The position numbers were made by a program, and so were the translations under genes. Positions 33,902-43,031 of a DNA stretch of 64,000 nt are shown here, one piece after another. How positions within the stretch are numbered: position 1 is the first letter of the stretch; every line of letters starts with the position of its first letter. The stretch spans positions 62,001 through 126,000 of the forward strand of contig CAMVIM010000005.1 in the NCBI GenBank assembly GCA_947167515.1, given 5' to 3'. Origin of the DNA: an uncultured Prevotellaceae bacterium. GTDB taxonomy: Bacteria; Bacteroidota; Bacteroidia; Bacteroidales; Bacteroidaceae. Below the pieces are notes generated by a model that saw only the letters and a list, made by a program, of their open reading frames with translations, searched no databases and was not told the origin of the DNA.

Positions 33902-36880
33902 ATGAAATACTTGTACTCTGTTTTGTCAGCATGGTTGCTGGCTGGGTCGCTGCAGGCGCAGCAGTTGGCATTTCCTGGCGCCGAGGGATATGGTGCCTAC
34001 GCATCGGGCGGTCGTGGCTGCCAAGTGGTGCATGTGACGAATCTGAACGCGGCAGGCACAGGGTCGTTGGCTGATGCTGTGAGTCAGTCGAACCGCTTTG
34101 TGGTGTTCGATGTGGGTGGTGTCATCGACATCACGGGCAAGAGCATCACCATCGCCAGCAACATCACCATTGCAGGACAGACGGCACCAGGCGAGGGCAT
34201 CACCATCTATGGCGGACGTGTCATCGCCTCGAAATCGAAAAATGTCATCATGCGCTACATCCGCATGCGTGGCGGCAAGAGCGTGAACAGCAGCAAGTGT
34301 ACGCTCACGCTGGATGAATGTCAGAACTTCATCATGGATCACTGCTCAGTGTCGTGGGGACCTTGGGACAATGTTCACATCAAGGATGCCAACAACGTGA
34401 CCTGGCAGTATTGCATCAACTCCGAGGGAATTGAGCCTCAACGCTTTGGCTCCATCACCGATGGCACTCGCAATTGGACCATCCACCACTGCCTCTGGGC
34501 GGACAACAAGAGCCGAAACCCCAAGATGAAGTGCTATCTGCAATACTATAATAATGTGGTGTATAATTATGGCATGGGCATCATCGGCGGCCACTCGGCA
34601 GCCGACAACTATCAGGACGTGATGAACAACTATTTCATTGCAGGACCTAACGGCTCTGCCAAATACTTTGATGACTGGACAGCCACTGACCACCTCTACA
34701 GCACGGGCAACTACTTCGACGGCAACTGCGACGGAGTGCTGAACGGTACGCTCATCACCGACTACAACAGTGCCACCCCTATGACAAATCCGAACTTCAA
34801 GACGACACACCCCATGAACGTGGAGACTGCTGCACAGGCCTACGCCACAGTGGTGGAGCATGTGGGAGCCTCGCGTGTGCGCGATGTTCACGACAGACGC
34901 ATCCTCGAACAACTCACCTCTTTAGGCAAGAAGGGCAGTTTCATCGCTAATGAGGAAGAACTGGGCGGCATCGGCAGAGTGGCAGGAGGACCTCGTCCCA
35001 CCGATGCAGACAACGATGGAATGGCTGATGACTGGGAACGAGAGAACGGTCTGAACACGAGCGTGAACGATGCCAATGCCTACACGCTGGGAGGCGGCTA
35101 CACCAACATCGAACACTACGTGAACAGCTTGGCACAGAAGACCAGTTTCTTGATGTATCCCTACAACCTCGAAGCTTCATTGCTCACAGCCACGAAGGTG
35201 CAGTTGAAGTGGATGCTGGAAAAGAACGACGATGCCCAGAATGTGGTGGTGGAGCAGTCGGAAGACGGCAGAACCTTCACCGAAATCAAGCGGCTTTCGA
35301 GCACCGCCACGCAGACGACAGTGGATGGGCTGATAGCCGATAAGGTGTACTTCTTTCGTGCGAAAGTGATTGGAAAGGACGGAAAGGAATCAAATTATTC
35401 AGACGTGGTGTCGATTAACGACGAGTATATGCGTCCTGCCGGCGGCACACGTGCAGGCGTCAATCCCTTTGTGCCTCAAGCAGACAAGCTCTACCGCATC
35501 ATCAGCTATGCCTCCATTCCCTACAATTCGGGCACCACGCTGAACGGCACACCTAAGTATCTCACTTTCAACAGCAATAGAACTTTAGGCACGACAGAAT
35601 CCTTCCAGTGGGACGAAGCAGCCTTGCTTTGGGTCATCACCCCAGTGGAGGGCGGCGTCAACATCCAGAACTATGGAAGCAAGAAATACATCGCAGCTGT
35701 CAATACCTCAATTGCCAGTACCGACCGCATAGGCACATCCGATACGCCGACGCTGCTGACCATCAACTATACGGGCGACCAGACGCCGGCGCAGTCGAGA
35801 ATGTCGGGGAATGTGTCGATGTACCGCATCAACAGCCCCTCCAATCACGGTTACCAGATTCGTGCCCGTGGGTTTGCCGACGACTGGTTCTGGGGATCGG
35901 GCACATTCGACCGCGCCGATATGGTGTTCACCTTTGTCGAGATAGACGCTTCGCTCATCAAGATGTTCCTTCTCAACAAAGCATTGGATGATGCCCAGAA
36001 ACTGGCAAAGAATGCAAAAGCTGAAGTCACTTTGGGTTATCCGACTCAAGCCATCACCGACCTGATGAATGTGGTGGCTGAAGTGCAGACCTTCTCGCAG
36101 AACATTGACGAGACAACTGCCGAGGAAGACATCGACACACAGGTGACAAAACTCAAACTGGCGATGGAAGAATTCAAGAAAACCTGCATCTACACTTTTG
36201 AAGGCTTCTCCACAGATGTGGCATACTGCATCTACAGTTACGGAGAAACCTCCAATGCCAGTGCCTCCACCGCCACCACCTCCATCAAGCGCCGCTATCT
36301 CTACGCCGTCAAGAACCAGAGCAGTGAAAAAGACGGATTGGTGTATCGCATCGGACTGTCCGACAACGACATCAACGGGGGAAAGACCGATGCCTACATG
36401 ACCGACCCTGCCGCCTTGTGGGCATTCGAGAGTGCCGAAAACGACTATGTGACAGCGCGCAACCTCTCCGATGGTCAGTATCTCCAGATAGAGAGGGAAC
36501 TGTCTGTCCAGCCAGTCACTATTCATCCCACATACGCTAAGCAGGACAACGGCAAGATGGCCTTCTTCATGGATGCAACCGCCGAAGGTAAACGCCTCTT
36601 CAACGTGGGTGCGCCCGATGCCGACGGCAAAGGCGGTCCACTGGAATTCTTTTCCCTTCATGCCGACCGCACCCGTCTCCGCTGGGTGATTGAAGAAACG
36701 GCTGTCGAAGTATCCTTCCCCACTGGCATCTCATCTCCGAATTTCACCCGTCAGCCCTCCGTTCGCTACTTCACCCTCGAAGGCATAGAACTGACTGCTC
36801 GCCCCTCCAACGGCATCTATCTGGAAAGCGTCACCCAACCTGACGGTAGCGTCAAAACAAGAAAAGTGCTTGCCCAATAA
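33902..36880 (+). CDS. Pectate lyase with fibronectin-like domain and T9SS-like tail
   Basis: 992 residues from ATG 33902 with signal peptide MKYLYSVLSAWLLAGSLQAQ. About 20-370 is a right-handed beta-helix pectate lyase (FPGAEGYGAYASGGRG, MRYIRMRGGKS, DECQNFIMDHCSVSWG). A Ca-binding-like TDADNDGMADDWE follows near 385, then a fibronectin type III-like segment (about 430-520), long unrecognised beta-rich regions, and a C-terminal YFTLEGIELTARPSNGIYL ending in KTRKVLAQ that resembles a type IX sorting tail. It would cut polygalacturonate at the cell surface. Monocistronic, with a strong terminator. Confidence 0.9.
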   Translation: MKYLYSVLSAWLLAGSLQAQQLAFPGAEGYGAYASGGRGCQVVHVTNLNAAGTGSLADAVSQSNRFVVFDVGGVIDITGKSITIASNITIAGQTAPGEGITIYGGRVIASKSKNVIMRYIRMRGGKSVNSSKCTLTLDECQNFIMDHCSVSWGPWDNVHIKDANNVTWQYCINSEGIEPQRFGSITDGTRNWTIHHCLWADNKSRNPKMKCYLQYYNNVVYNYGMGIIGGHSAADNYQDVMNNYFIAGPNGSAKYFDDWTATDHLYSTGNYFDGNCDGVLNGTLITDYNSATPMTNPNFKTTHPMNVETAAQAYATVVEHVGASRVRDVHDRRILEQLTSLGKKGSFIANEEELGGIGRVAGGPRPTDADNDGMADDWERENGLNTSVNDANAYTLGGGYTNIEHYVNSLAQKTSFLMYPYNLEASLLTATKVQLKWMLEKNDDAQNVVVEQSEDGRTFTEIKRLSSTATQTTVDGLIADKVYFFRAKVIGKDGKESNYSDVVSINDEYMRPAGGTRAGVNPFVPQADKLYRIISYASIPYNSGTTLNGTPKYLTFNSNRTLGTTESFQWDEAALLWVITPVEGGVNIQNYGSKKYIAAVNTSIASTDRIGTSDTPTLLTINYTGDQTPAQSRMSGNVSMYRINSPSNHGYQIRARGFADDWFWGSGTFDRADMVFTFVEIDASLIKMFLLNKALDDAQKLAKNAKAEVTLGYPTQAITDLMNVVAEVQTFSQNIDETTAEEDIDTQVTKLKLAMEEFKKTCIYTFEGFSTDVAYCIYSYGETSNASASTATTSIKRRYLYAVKNQSSEKDGLVYRIGLSDNDINGGKTDAYMTDPAALWAFESAENDYVTARNLSDGQYLQIERELSVQPVTIHPTYAKQDNGKMAFFMDATAEGKRLFNVGAPDADGKGGPLEFFSLHADRTRLRWVIEETAVEVSFPTGISSPNFTRQPSVRYFTLEGIELTARPSNGIYLESVTQPDGSVKTRKVLAQ

Positions 36881-36913
36881 CGGTAGCGGTTCTTACATTT
36901 TTCAGTTGTTCAC

Positions 36914-36953
36914 AAAACAAACAAGGGATGCACAGGCATCCCTTGTTTGTTTT
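36914..36953. terminator. Bidirectional terminator
   Basis: An 18-bp perfect stem (AAAACAAACAAGGGATGC and its complement) with a 4-base loop separates the convergent pectate lyase and hsdR genes; it reaches the hsdR stop codon. Confidence 0.9.
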
Positions 36954-39480
36954 AGCGTTTGAGGGTAAATTCTTCTTCGGCAGCCAAACTCTTCGTGTCT
37001 TCTTCATGATACAGATAATTGGTGGAAGGATGAAGAGAGTGGTTGGCGGTATGAGTCACACTTGCGCCATTATACAAGTCTTTCTGCATCGTCAGGAAGA
37101 AGTCACGCAAACCGATGGGTGTCATCTGTAGTTTCGTTATGGCATCCGTCGTGGAGTGATACTTCATGTCAATGAGCATTGGCAACTTATCCATGCCTAA
37201 CTCCTTAAAGCCATTACGCACATACATATTTAATATAAAGTCGGCAAACTCCTGTTGCTGCTTGCTCACCTTCTTCCGCAAGTCCTCACGCACCATCTGC
37301 GCCCTTCGTTCACGCTCCATCGGTGTGGTGTTGTATGCCAAGAACGCCAAAACATCCAGCATGTCGCACTTCTCCATTTGCAGGAATCGGCGCATCACCT
37401 CCAACTTGTCCTCTTGGAAGCCCGAGCGCTCCAACAACTCCAGCAACTGCTCACGAGTGTCGGGTTGGCTCCAACGCTCACGCAAGTCTTCCTCGCCATC
37501 CAAGAATTCGGGCAATGCGCCAAACAATCTCTTCACATACTCTTCCAACGTCAGCAACTCATCGCCAAACTGAATGCGTTCTTCCCAATCGGTGTGCAGG
37601 GTCAGCGAACGCAGCTTCGAGAGTTTCACCACGATTTGTTTCTTGGGTTGTCCACCATCACAAGTGCAAGGCAGATGTCCACACACGGGGCAAGGAGTAG
37701 GAATCTTCGGAGGGCACACACAAGGGTCTTGTCCGCATGTAGGGCATACGCCTTTAGGCCTCTTGCTACAGGTGCAGGGATAGTTGCCACATATCGGGCA
37801 GAAAGGGTCGCCATCCCACTCGGGGTCCTTGAAGTTTGCCGAAGCGCCCACGAAGTCATACAGTGTGAAGAAATACTTACCCTCGAACAAACGGGTGCCA
37901 CGACCTAAAATTTGCTTGAACTCCACCATGTTGTTCACAGGGCGCAACAGCACGATGTTTCTCACGTTTCGGGCATCCACACCCGTGGAGAGTTTCTGCG
38001 AGGTCGTCAAGATGGTGGGGCGCAGGAGGTCGTTGTTCTGAAAGAGTTTCAGTTGCTTCTCACCCTTGTCGCCATCGTCAGCTGTCACACGTTCGCAATA
38101 GTTGGAGTCAGGCACTCGCTTCCAGCGGTTAATCATCGCCGCAATCTGCAAGGCATGACTCTGAGTGGCACAAAACACCAGCGTCTTTTCGTTGGGGTCA
38201 ATCTTGCCCAACAATTCCTTCACACGGTGCTCGTCACGCTCCTTCAGTTGGATGTCACCTTTGTAGAAGTCATTCTCCGTATAGACCTTCTCCTTGTCAA
38301 TGTCCCCCTCCACATCGTCGTTAGGGTTGTACTGATAGGTGTCAATGTTGCTTGTTGCCACCTGCACACGGAAGGGCGTCAGGAAACCATCCTCGATGCC
38401 CTGCTTCAGCGAGTAGGTATAGACAGGGCTGCCAAAATACTCATAGGTGTTGGCATTCACTTTGCGACGAGGCGTGGCGGTCATACCCAACTGCACGGCA
38501 GGTTCAAACCAGTTCATCAGTTCTCGCCATTCGCTCTCATCGTTCGCACCGCCACGGTGACACTCGTCGATGATGATGAAGTCGAAGAAATCCCTTGGCC
38601 ATTGCTGATAGTAAGGCTCACCTCCTTCTTCCGCACTGCCCATCACCGTCTGGAAGATGGTGAAGTAAAGGTGTCGTGCGGTAGGCAGACGGTCGTTGTG
38701 CTTCTTGTCGTGAATCAGTTCAGGAGTCACACGCTCCATCGCATCTTCAGGGAACTGCTCAAAGTCGTTCTTCGCTTGGTTCGCCAAGATGTTTCTGTCC
38801 GAGATGAAGAGGATGCGGGGCTTTTGTTCCTTGCCACGAATGTTCCACCCCGTTTCGTAGAGTTTCCAGCAGATTTGGAAAGCCGTGTAGGTCTTTCCCG
38901 TGCCCGTTGCCATCGTGAGCAAGATGCGTTTCTGCCCTTTTGCCACAGCGGACAGCACATTGTCGATGGCAATTTCCTGATAGTAGCGAGGTTCACGACC
39001 GCCACCCCGATTCAGCGCACAGAGGTTGAACTTGTCACGCCATTCGTTGTGTTCCGTGTAGGTCATCGCCCATAGTTCCTGCGGACTTGGGAACTTCGCG
39101 ACAGGTCCTTCGGTGGAAGGGATGATGTAGTTGCCCTCGTTGTCCTTCACGCCCATGTCGATGCCCCAGATTTCGTCTCCGTTGGTGGCATAGGCAAAGC
39201 GGATATGCAGCAACTCAGCGTACTCTTTTGCCTGTGGAATGCCCACGCTCACATCCTTCTCATCGCTCTTCGCCTCAATCACAGCCAACTTCCTCTTCTT
39301 GTATTCCAGCAGATAGTCAGCCTTCTTCGGATGTCGGTTCTGCGGCAAGGCACTCACTTGACCAGGTGCAATCTGATAGGCACGTTGCTCCGTCAGTATC
39401 TCACTTTCGGGCACTTGCTCCCATCCCACACCATACAGGGCTGGGTCAATCTTCTTTCGTCGGGTTGCTGTTTCGTCCAT
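36952..39480 (-). CDS. hsdR: Type I restriction enzyme R subunit
   Basis: 842 residues from ATG 39480. An N-terminal nuclease domain (ADYLLEYKKRKLAVIEAKSD, the D-ExK core) is followed by an SF2 translocase: MATGTGKTYTAF (Walker A), IIIDECHRGG (DEAD-like box), GMTATPRR and QILGRGTRL. Between helicase and C-terminal assembly part (about 559-610) lie three cysteine-rich repeats, CPICGNYPCTC, CPTCGQDPCVC and CPVCGHLPCTC, likely zinc-binding. It cleaves unmodified DNA with HsdM and HsdS. It lies 420 bases after hsdS, with a small opposite-strand gene between. Confidence 0.94.
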   Translation of the reverse strand: MDETATRRKKIDPALYGVGWEQVPESEILTEQRAYQIAPGQVSALPQNRHPKKADYLLEYKKRKLAVIEAKSDEKDVSVGIPQAKEYAELLHIRFAYATNGDEIWGIDMGVKDNEGNYIIPSTEGPVAKFPSPQELWAMTYTEHNEWRDKFNLCALNRGGGREPRYYQEIAIDNVLSAVAKGQKRILLTMATGTGKTYTAFQICWKLYETGWNIRGKEQKPRILFISDRNILANQAKNDFEQFPEDAMERVTPELIHDKKHNDRLPTARHLYFTIFQTVMGSAEEGGEPYYQQWPRDFFDFIIIDECHRGGANDESEWRELMNWFEPAVQLGMTATPRRKVNANTYEYFGSPVYTYSLKQGIEDGFLTPFRVQVATSNIDTYQYNPNDDVEGDIDKEKVYTENDFYKGDIQLKERDEHRVKELLGKIDPNEKTLVFCATQSHALQIAAMINRWKRVPDSNYCERVTADDGDKGEKQLKLFQNNDLLRPTILTTSQKLSTGVDARNVRNIVLLRPVNNMVEFKQILGRGTRLFEGKYFFTLYDFVGASANFKDPEWDGDPFCPICGNYPCTCSKRPKGVCPTCGQDPCVCPPKIPTPCPVCGHLPCTCDGGQPKKQIVVKLSKLRSLTLHTDWEERIQFGDELLTLEEYVKRLFGALPEFLDGEEDLRERWSQPDTREQLLELLERSGFQEDKLEVMRRFLQMEKCDMLDVLAFLAYNTTPMERERRAQMVREDLRKKVSKQQQEFADFILNMYVRNGFKELGMDKLPMLIDMKYHSTTDAITKLQMTPIGLRDFFLTMQKDLYNGASVTHTANHSLHPSTNYLYHEEDTKSLAAEEEFTLKR

Positions 39481-39494
39481 TATTTTTCTTTTTC

Positions 39495-39526
39495 TTTGGT
39501 GATACAAGAATAAATGTATAACTTTG
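39495..39526 (+). promoter_or_regulatory. Promoter of the small gene inside the R-M locus
   Basis: TTTG (39495-39498) and TAACTTTG (39519-39526) are 20 bp apart on the plus strand, opposite to hsdR and hsdS. Confidence 0.75.
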
Positions 39527-39637
39527 CAGGCAAATCAGTTATGTTGAATATATGAATCCACAAAAGCCTTTTGTCTCGTAATGATCAACCGAGTGGCACA
39601 GCAATAGCCTGTGACCTCTCAAAGCATTACAGACATT

Positions 39638-39886
39638 ATGAGTAGAAGTAGAAAAAAGACTCCTGCCAGCACTTGGTGCTGCTGCAAGTCGCAAAAGCGG
39701 GGAAAGCAACATTCCAGCCGCAGATTTCGCCGTTGCGAAAGCATGTTGTTGCATACCATGAACATCGACAACCTCCCGCACCGTTCTCGTGAAATCACGA
39801 ACTCTTGGAACTTGGGTGGTGATGGAAAGTGTTATTGGAAAGCCGATTCTAACACGGAATGGCTTATACGCCTTATGCGTAAATGA
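39638..39886 (+). CDS. Small basic Cys-containing protein in the R-M locus (82 aa)
   Basis: ATG 39638 opens 82 residues beginning MSRSRKKTPASTWCCCKSQK and ending EWLIRLMRK. It is very basic in the first 40 residues and resembles small proteins starting MSRSRKK that I know from accessory regions of Bacteroidales, without known function. A consensus promoter lies on this strand about 110 bases upstream, which argues that it is a real gene. It is antisense to the hsdS-hsdR gap, so its transcript could also affect hsdR mRNA. A long frame on the other strand (39539-39895) is less likely. Confidence 0.65.
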   Translation: MSRSRKKTPASTWCCCKSQKRGKQHSSRRFRRCESMLLHTMNIDNLPHRSREITNSWNLGGDGKCYWKADSNTEWLIRLMRK

Positions 39887-39900
39887 TAGTTTCATAAGCC

Positions 39901-41055
39901 TTACTCAAATACTTCTTTTAACATTGCTTGTTTGAGGGCATCGCACTCGGCGATGGTCTTTTGCTGCAATTCCTCTAACTTGCGGATATGGGAGGAAAGG
40001 GAGTCGAGGTGGGAGACGATGGAACTTTGCTCTGCAAGAGAAGAGGGTATGCTGATGATAATACTATTTAATGCCTTTTGAGTTAGTTTAGGTTGTGCAG
40101 CACCTGTAATGTATTCATCTAATTTCAACCCTGCAAAATAATATTCCACATACCGCTGAGTAGACATACACTTAAAACGTAGAACATGAGCATGATTGTT
40201 TACCCAAGCTTTTCCTGATATGGGGAATGCTATGGGATATGTCCTCATTAACAAGTTTGCTCCATCCTCTGAGATACAAAGCAAATCCTCATCAAATAGA
40301 TAATTATCAACATAATCTACGATTCCTGATGCTCCATAATATGGATAAATTCCTTCTGTTCTATCTTTTTTTGTTACAGGTTTACGAATAGAATCAAGGT
40401 TCTCTGAAAGTTTTGGAAGTGTTTTCTCTTCCCATCCCTCTTTTGGCTTCATACATTCCGTAAGTTCTGCTTGGAAGAGTTTGCGGGCTTCGTTGACTTG
40501 CTTTTCTGCATTGGCTTTTAGAGCATCAATATGGGAAAAGGCTGCGTCTAAACGGGCAACGATGGAGTGCTGTTCGGAAAGATGTATACATGGAACGTCT
40601 ATGTTCAAATACTTCTCAATCTCTATATTGTGAATTCCCGTTGTTGCTTTCTGCATAGTGCTTGTATCTCCTCTTTTATAAATAAAGAGAAGGTACTTAT
40701 AAAGGAATTCACTTAGTAACGTGTTTTTGTCCTTGATTCTGAGAACAGATGTGAAATTACTGAAAGAGAATTCTCCATTTTCTCTATCGAATAGTACAGC
40801 ACGACCAACAGGTTGCTTTTCGCTTCCACCAGATTTCTCGACAATAAGGTCTCCTTTTTGGAGTTTGCGCTTTGAATATTGTCGTTCTTCAACATCCAAG
40901 TATTCAATATTGTCGAAACGCAGTGTGAAATCCTTTGTGAAATTAGCGTTTCGGATTACGCCTACATTCACAAAGGGCGGTTTCTTACCTTTCCACAAGC
41001 CGTTAATAGTGTCGCAGACCTCTCCCAACTTCTTATAGCTCCATCCTTCTTTCAT
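39901..41055 (-). CDS. hsdS: Type I restriction-modification specificity subunit
   Basis: 384 residues with the two target-recognition domains of HsdS: the first about 1-165, a helical spacer (AEKQVNEARKLFQAELTECM), the second about 205-345, and a final spacer helix (KLEELQQKTIAECDALKQAM). Each half has the HsdS-like endings EQHSIVARLDAAF and EQSSIVSHLDSL. It sets the DNA sequence recognised by the complex. Start ATG overlaps the hsdM stop by 4 bases. The first domain is AT-rich compared with the neighbours, as usual for exchanged specificity regions. Confidence 0.94.
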   Translation of the reverse strand: MKEGWSYKKLGEVCDTINGLWKGKKPPFVNVGVIRNANFTKDFTLRFDNIEYLDVEERQYSKRKLQKGDLIVEKSGGSEKQPVGRAVLFDRENGEFSFSNFTSVLRIKDKNTLLSEFLYKYLLFIYKRGDTSTMQKATTGIHNIEIEKYLNIDVPCIHLSEQHSIVARLDAAFSHIDALKANAEKQVNEARKLFQAELTECMKPKEGWEEKTLPKLSENLDSIRKPVTKKDRTEGIYPYYGASGIVDYVDNYLFDEDLLCISEDGANLLMRTYPIAFPISGKAWVNNHAHVLRFKCMSTQRYVEYYFAGLKLDEYITGAAQPKLTQKALNSIIISIPSSLAEQSSIVSHLDSLSSHIRKLEELQQKTIAECDALKQAMLKEVFE

Positions 41056-42500
41056 CCTATCATCTCCTTTATATCATTCAACAAAGATTGGGATTCCTCT
41101 TGTAGTTCGAGCAGCGATGCAACGATTTCGGCAGATGTGCGTTCATCCACCTCTTCCACCTTGTTGGGGTTCTTCACACTCAGGTCGTAGTCGTTACCTA
41201 AGGTGCTCACATCGAGCGTCCATGAGTTTTCGCTGTCGGCTTTCGTCTTTTGCAGGGCGAGGAAGTCGGCAAGGTCGTCTTCGTTGAGGGCATTTGTCTT
41301 GCCAAGATTGCGCCCTGGATTCAGTTGGTAGTACCAAATCTTCTTGGTGGGAGTGCCCTTGTCGAAGAAGAGCACAACGGTCTTTACACCAGCCCCTTGG
41401 AACACACCGCTGGGGAGGTCGAGGATGGTGTGGAGGTTGCATTGCTCCAAGAGCAACTGACGGAGTGATGCCGCATCGCCATTGGAAAGGAAGGTGTTCT
41501 TGATGACGATGCCAGCACGACCACCCACCTTGAGCATCTTGATGAAGTGCTGCATAAACATATAGGCCGTTTCGCTGGTGTTGATGTCGAAGTTCTGCTT
41601 CACCTCGCCTCGTTCGCTGCCACCAAAGGGAGGGTTGGCAAGAATCACGTTCTTACGCTGACTCTCCTGTATCTGGCTGAGGTTTTCTGCCAAGGTGTTG
41701 CCTCTGATGATGTTGGGGGCTGCTACTCCATGGAAAATCATGTTCATCGTGGCGATGATGTAGGGCAGGGGCTTTTTCTCTTTGCCGAAGAAAGTGTCCT
41801 CTTGCAAGGTCTTGCTATCTGCCGTGCTCTTCACCTTCTCATTCATATAGGCAAATGCCTCACACAAGAAACCCGCAGAACCACACGCAGGGTCATACAC
41901 CGTCTCGCCTATCTTGGGGTCAACCACCTTGACGATGGTGCGGATGAGCGGACGAGGCGTGTAATATTCGCCACCATTTCTGCCCGCATTGCCCATCTTA
42001 GCAATCTTGCTCTCGTAGAGCACCGTCATTTCGTGCTTGTCCTCTGCTGTCTGGAAATGCAGTTGGTCAATCAGGTTGATGACTTCGCGCAGGTTGTAGC
42101 CAGAGGTGATTTTGTTGCGCAGTTCGGCAAATATCTCGCCAATCTTATATTCCAAGGTCTTGGCACTCGTGGCAGTCTTCTGAAACTCGCGCAAGGTGGG
42201 GAAGAGTTTCGTATCGACAAATTGGGTCAAGTCGGGCCCCGTCATCGCATTCACGGTGTCGAGTGTGCCGTCCGCCTTTTTGGGGGCAGCCCATTGGCTC
42301 CAACGCATATAACCCGTGATGATGGGCTTGTATTCCTTACCGCTGAGCATCGCCTTCATCTCCTGTTCCTGCTCCAAATCATTCAGATACTTCAGAAACA
42401 GAAGCCAAGAAGTCTGCTCGATGTAATCCAATTCAGTGCTGCATCCTGCCTCGTTGCGCAAGATGTTGTCAATGGCATTAAAAGTCTGTTCGTATTGCAT
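41052..42500 (-). CDS. hsdM: Type I restriction-modification DNA methyltransferase subunit
   Basis: 482 residues from ATG 42500 (MQYEQTFNAIDN). N-terminal HsdM helical domain, then the adenine-N6 methyltransferase core: YDPACGSAGFLCEAF (AdoMet motif I) and NPPFGG (motif IV). It methylates the adenine in the site chosen by HsdS. Upstream lies an unusual 290-base leader that can fold into long competing stems and has its own consensus promoter (42795-42825). The frame open to 42521 adds residues through the leader and is less likely. Confidence 0.95.
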   Translation of the reverse strand: MQYEQTFNAIDNILRNEAGCSTELDYIEQTSWLLFLKYLNDLEQEQEMKAMLSGKEYKPIITGYMRWSQWAAPKKADGTLDTVNAMTGPDLTQFVDTKLFPTLREFQKTATSAKTLEYKIGEIFAELRNKITSGYNLREVINLIDQLHFQTAEDKHEMTVLYESKIAKMGNAGRNGGEYYTPRPLIRTIVKVVDPKIGETVYDPACGSAGFLCEAFAYMNEKVKSTADSKTLQEDTFFGKEKKPLPYIIATMNMIFHGVAAPNIIRGNTLAENLSQIQESQRKNVILANPPFGGSERGEVKQNFDINTSETAYMFMQHFIKMLKVGGRAGIVIKNTFLSNGDAASLRQLLLEQCNLHTILDLPSGVFQGAGVKTVVLFFDKGTPTKKIWYYQLNPGRNLGKTNALNEDDLADFLALQKTKADSENSWTLDVSTLGNDYDLSVKNPNKVEEVDERTSAEIVASLLELQEESQSLLNDIKEMIG

Positions 42501-42544
42501 ACACGTAGTTTTAGGCAGCAAACGTTATCGGATTGCATATAGGC

Positions 42545-42788
42545 TTTTGCCATCAAGACCTCCAGACATGGAAATAGCGTAGAACACGTTACTTACCCAT
42601 ATCTGGAGGCCCTGAGAATTGCCTATATAACCTGATAAGTTGTGCCTACGCTACGCATAGACATCAATCTTGTCCTTGGTTATATAATATCTTTGAATTT
42701 CTCAGGTTCCCAGATATTTCCAACAACATTAATGCTGTATGATTATTCCAATAAGGGGCTGCCGCTCTTCGCCAAGAGGCAAGCAACT
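42545..42788 (-). ncRNA. Highly structured leader RNA before hsdM, candidate regulatory RNA
   Basis: Read on the minus strand from the promoter at 42795-42825. Stem 1: AUAUCUGG (42710-42717) with CCAGAUAU (42599-42606), then CCUGAGAA (42699-42706) with UUCUCAGG (42611-42618), then UAUAUAACC (42678-42686) with GGUUAUAUA (42624-42632). Stem 2: CCUCCAGAUAUGG (42597-42609) with CCAUGUCUGGAGG (42559-42571), 13 bp with one wobble. Both stems need CCAGAUAU, so they exclude each other. UAGCGUAG (42646-42653) and CUACGCUA (42575-42582) are perfect complements in the two loops. An extra hairpin GCC-UCUU-GGCG-AAGA-GC lies at the 5' end. No terminator. Not recognised as RNase P, tmRNA, 6S or a known riboswitch. 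Confidence 0.65.
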
Positions 42789-42794
42789 CAGGGG

Positions 42795-42825
42795 CAAAGG
42801 TACGATTAAGAATGCAGAAAACAAA
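42795..42825 (-). promoter_or_regulatory. Promoter of the hsdM leader and hsdMS
   Basis: On the minus strand TTTG (42822-42825) precedes TACCTTTG (42795-42802) by 19 bp, a full consensus match. The transcript would carry about 290 bases before the hsdM ATG. Confidence 0.75.
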
Positions 42826-42949
42826 AAGAATATGTGTTTTTCTTCAGAATACGCCTTTTGCGGACGAAAAATAAACCGAAAAAAACAAATAAAGACGCAT
42901 AAAAACGGTTTCTTTTTCACCATTCCGTTCCGCGATGATTAAGCGGATC

Positions 42950-43002
42950 AAAAAAGATTTCTCTGATTGAATCGGAAAGAATCAGATTGAATCAGAGAAA
43001 TC
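42950..43002 (-). terminator. Terminator of the his-lys operon
   Basis: GATTTCTCTGATT pairs with AATCAGAGAAATC (13 bp); on the minus strand TTTTTTG follows. The loop contains two further TTGAATC repeats. The remaining 42826-42949 bases are AT-rich with no gene. Confidence 0.8.
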
Positions 43003-43031
43003 AAAGGCAATCGGATGAACCGTTGCAAGGT

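Noticed and set aside
39539..39895. 118-residue frame on the minus strand between hsdS and hsdR
   Set aside because: The opposite-strand 82-residue gene has a consensus promoter and a more protein-like sequence; this frame looks like its shadow.
42545..42788. hsdM leader as RNase P RNA, tmRNA or 6S RNA
   Set aside because: Conserved motifs of RNase P and tmRNA are absent, and the competing stems do not give a simple 6S-like rod; not excluded without a covariance search.
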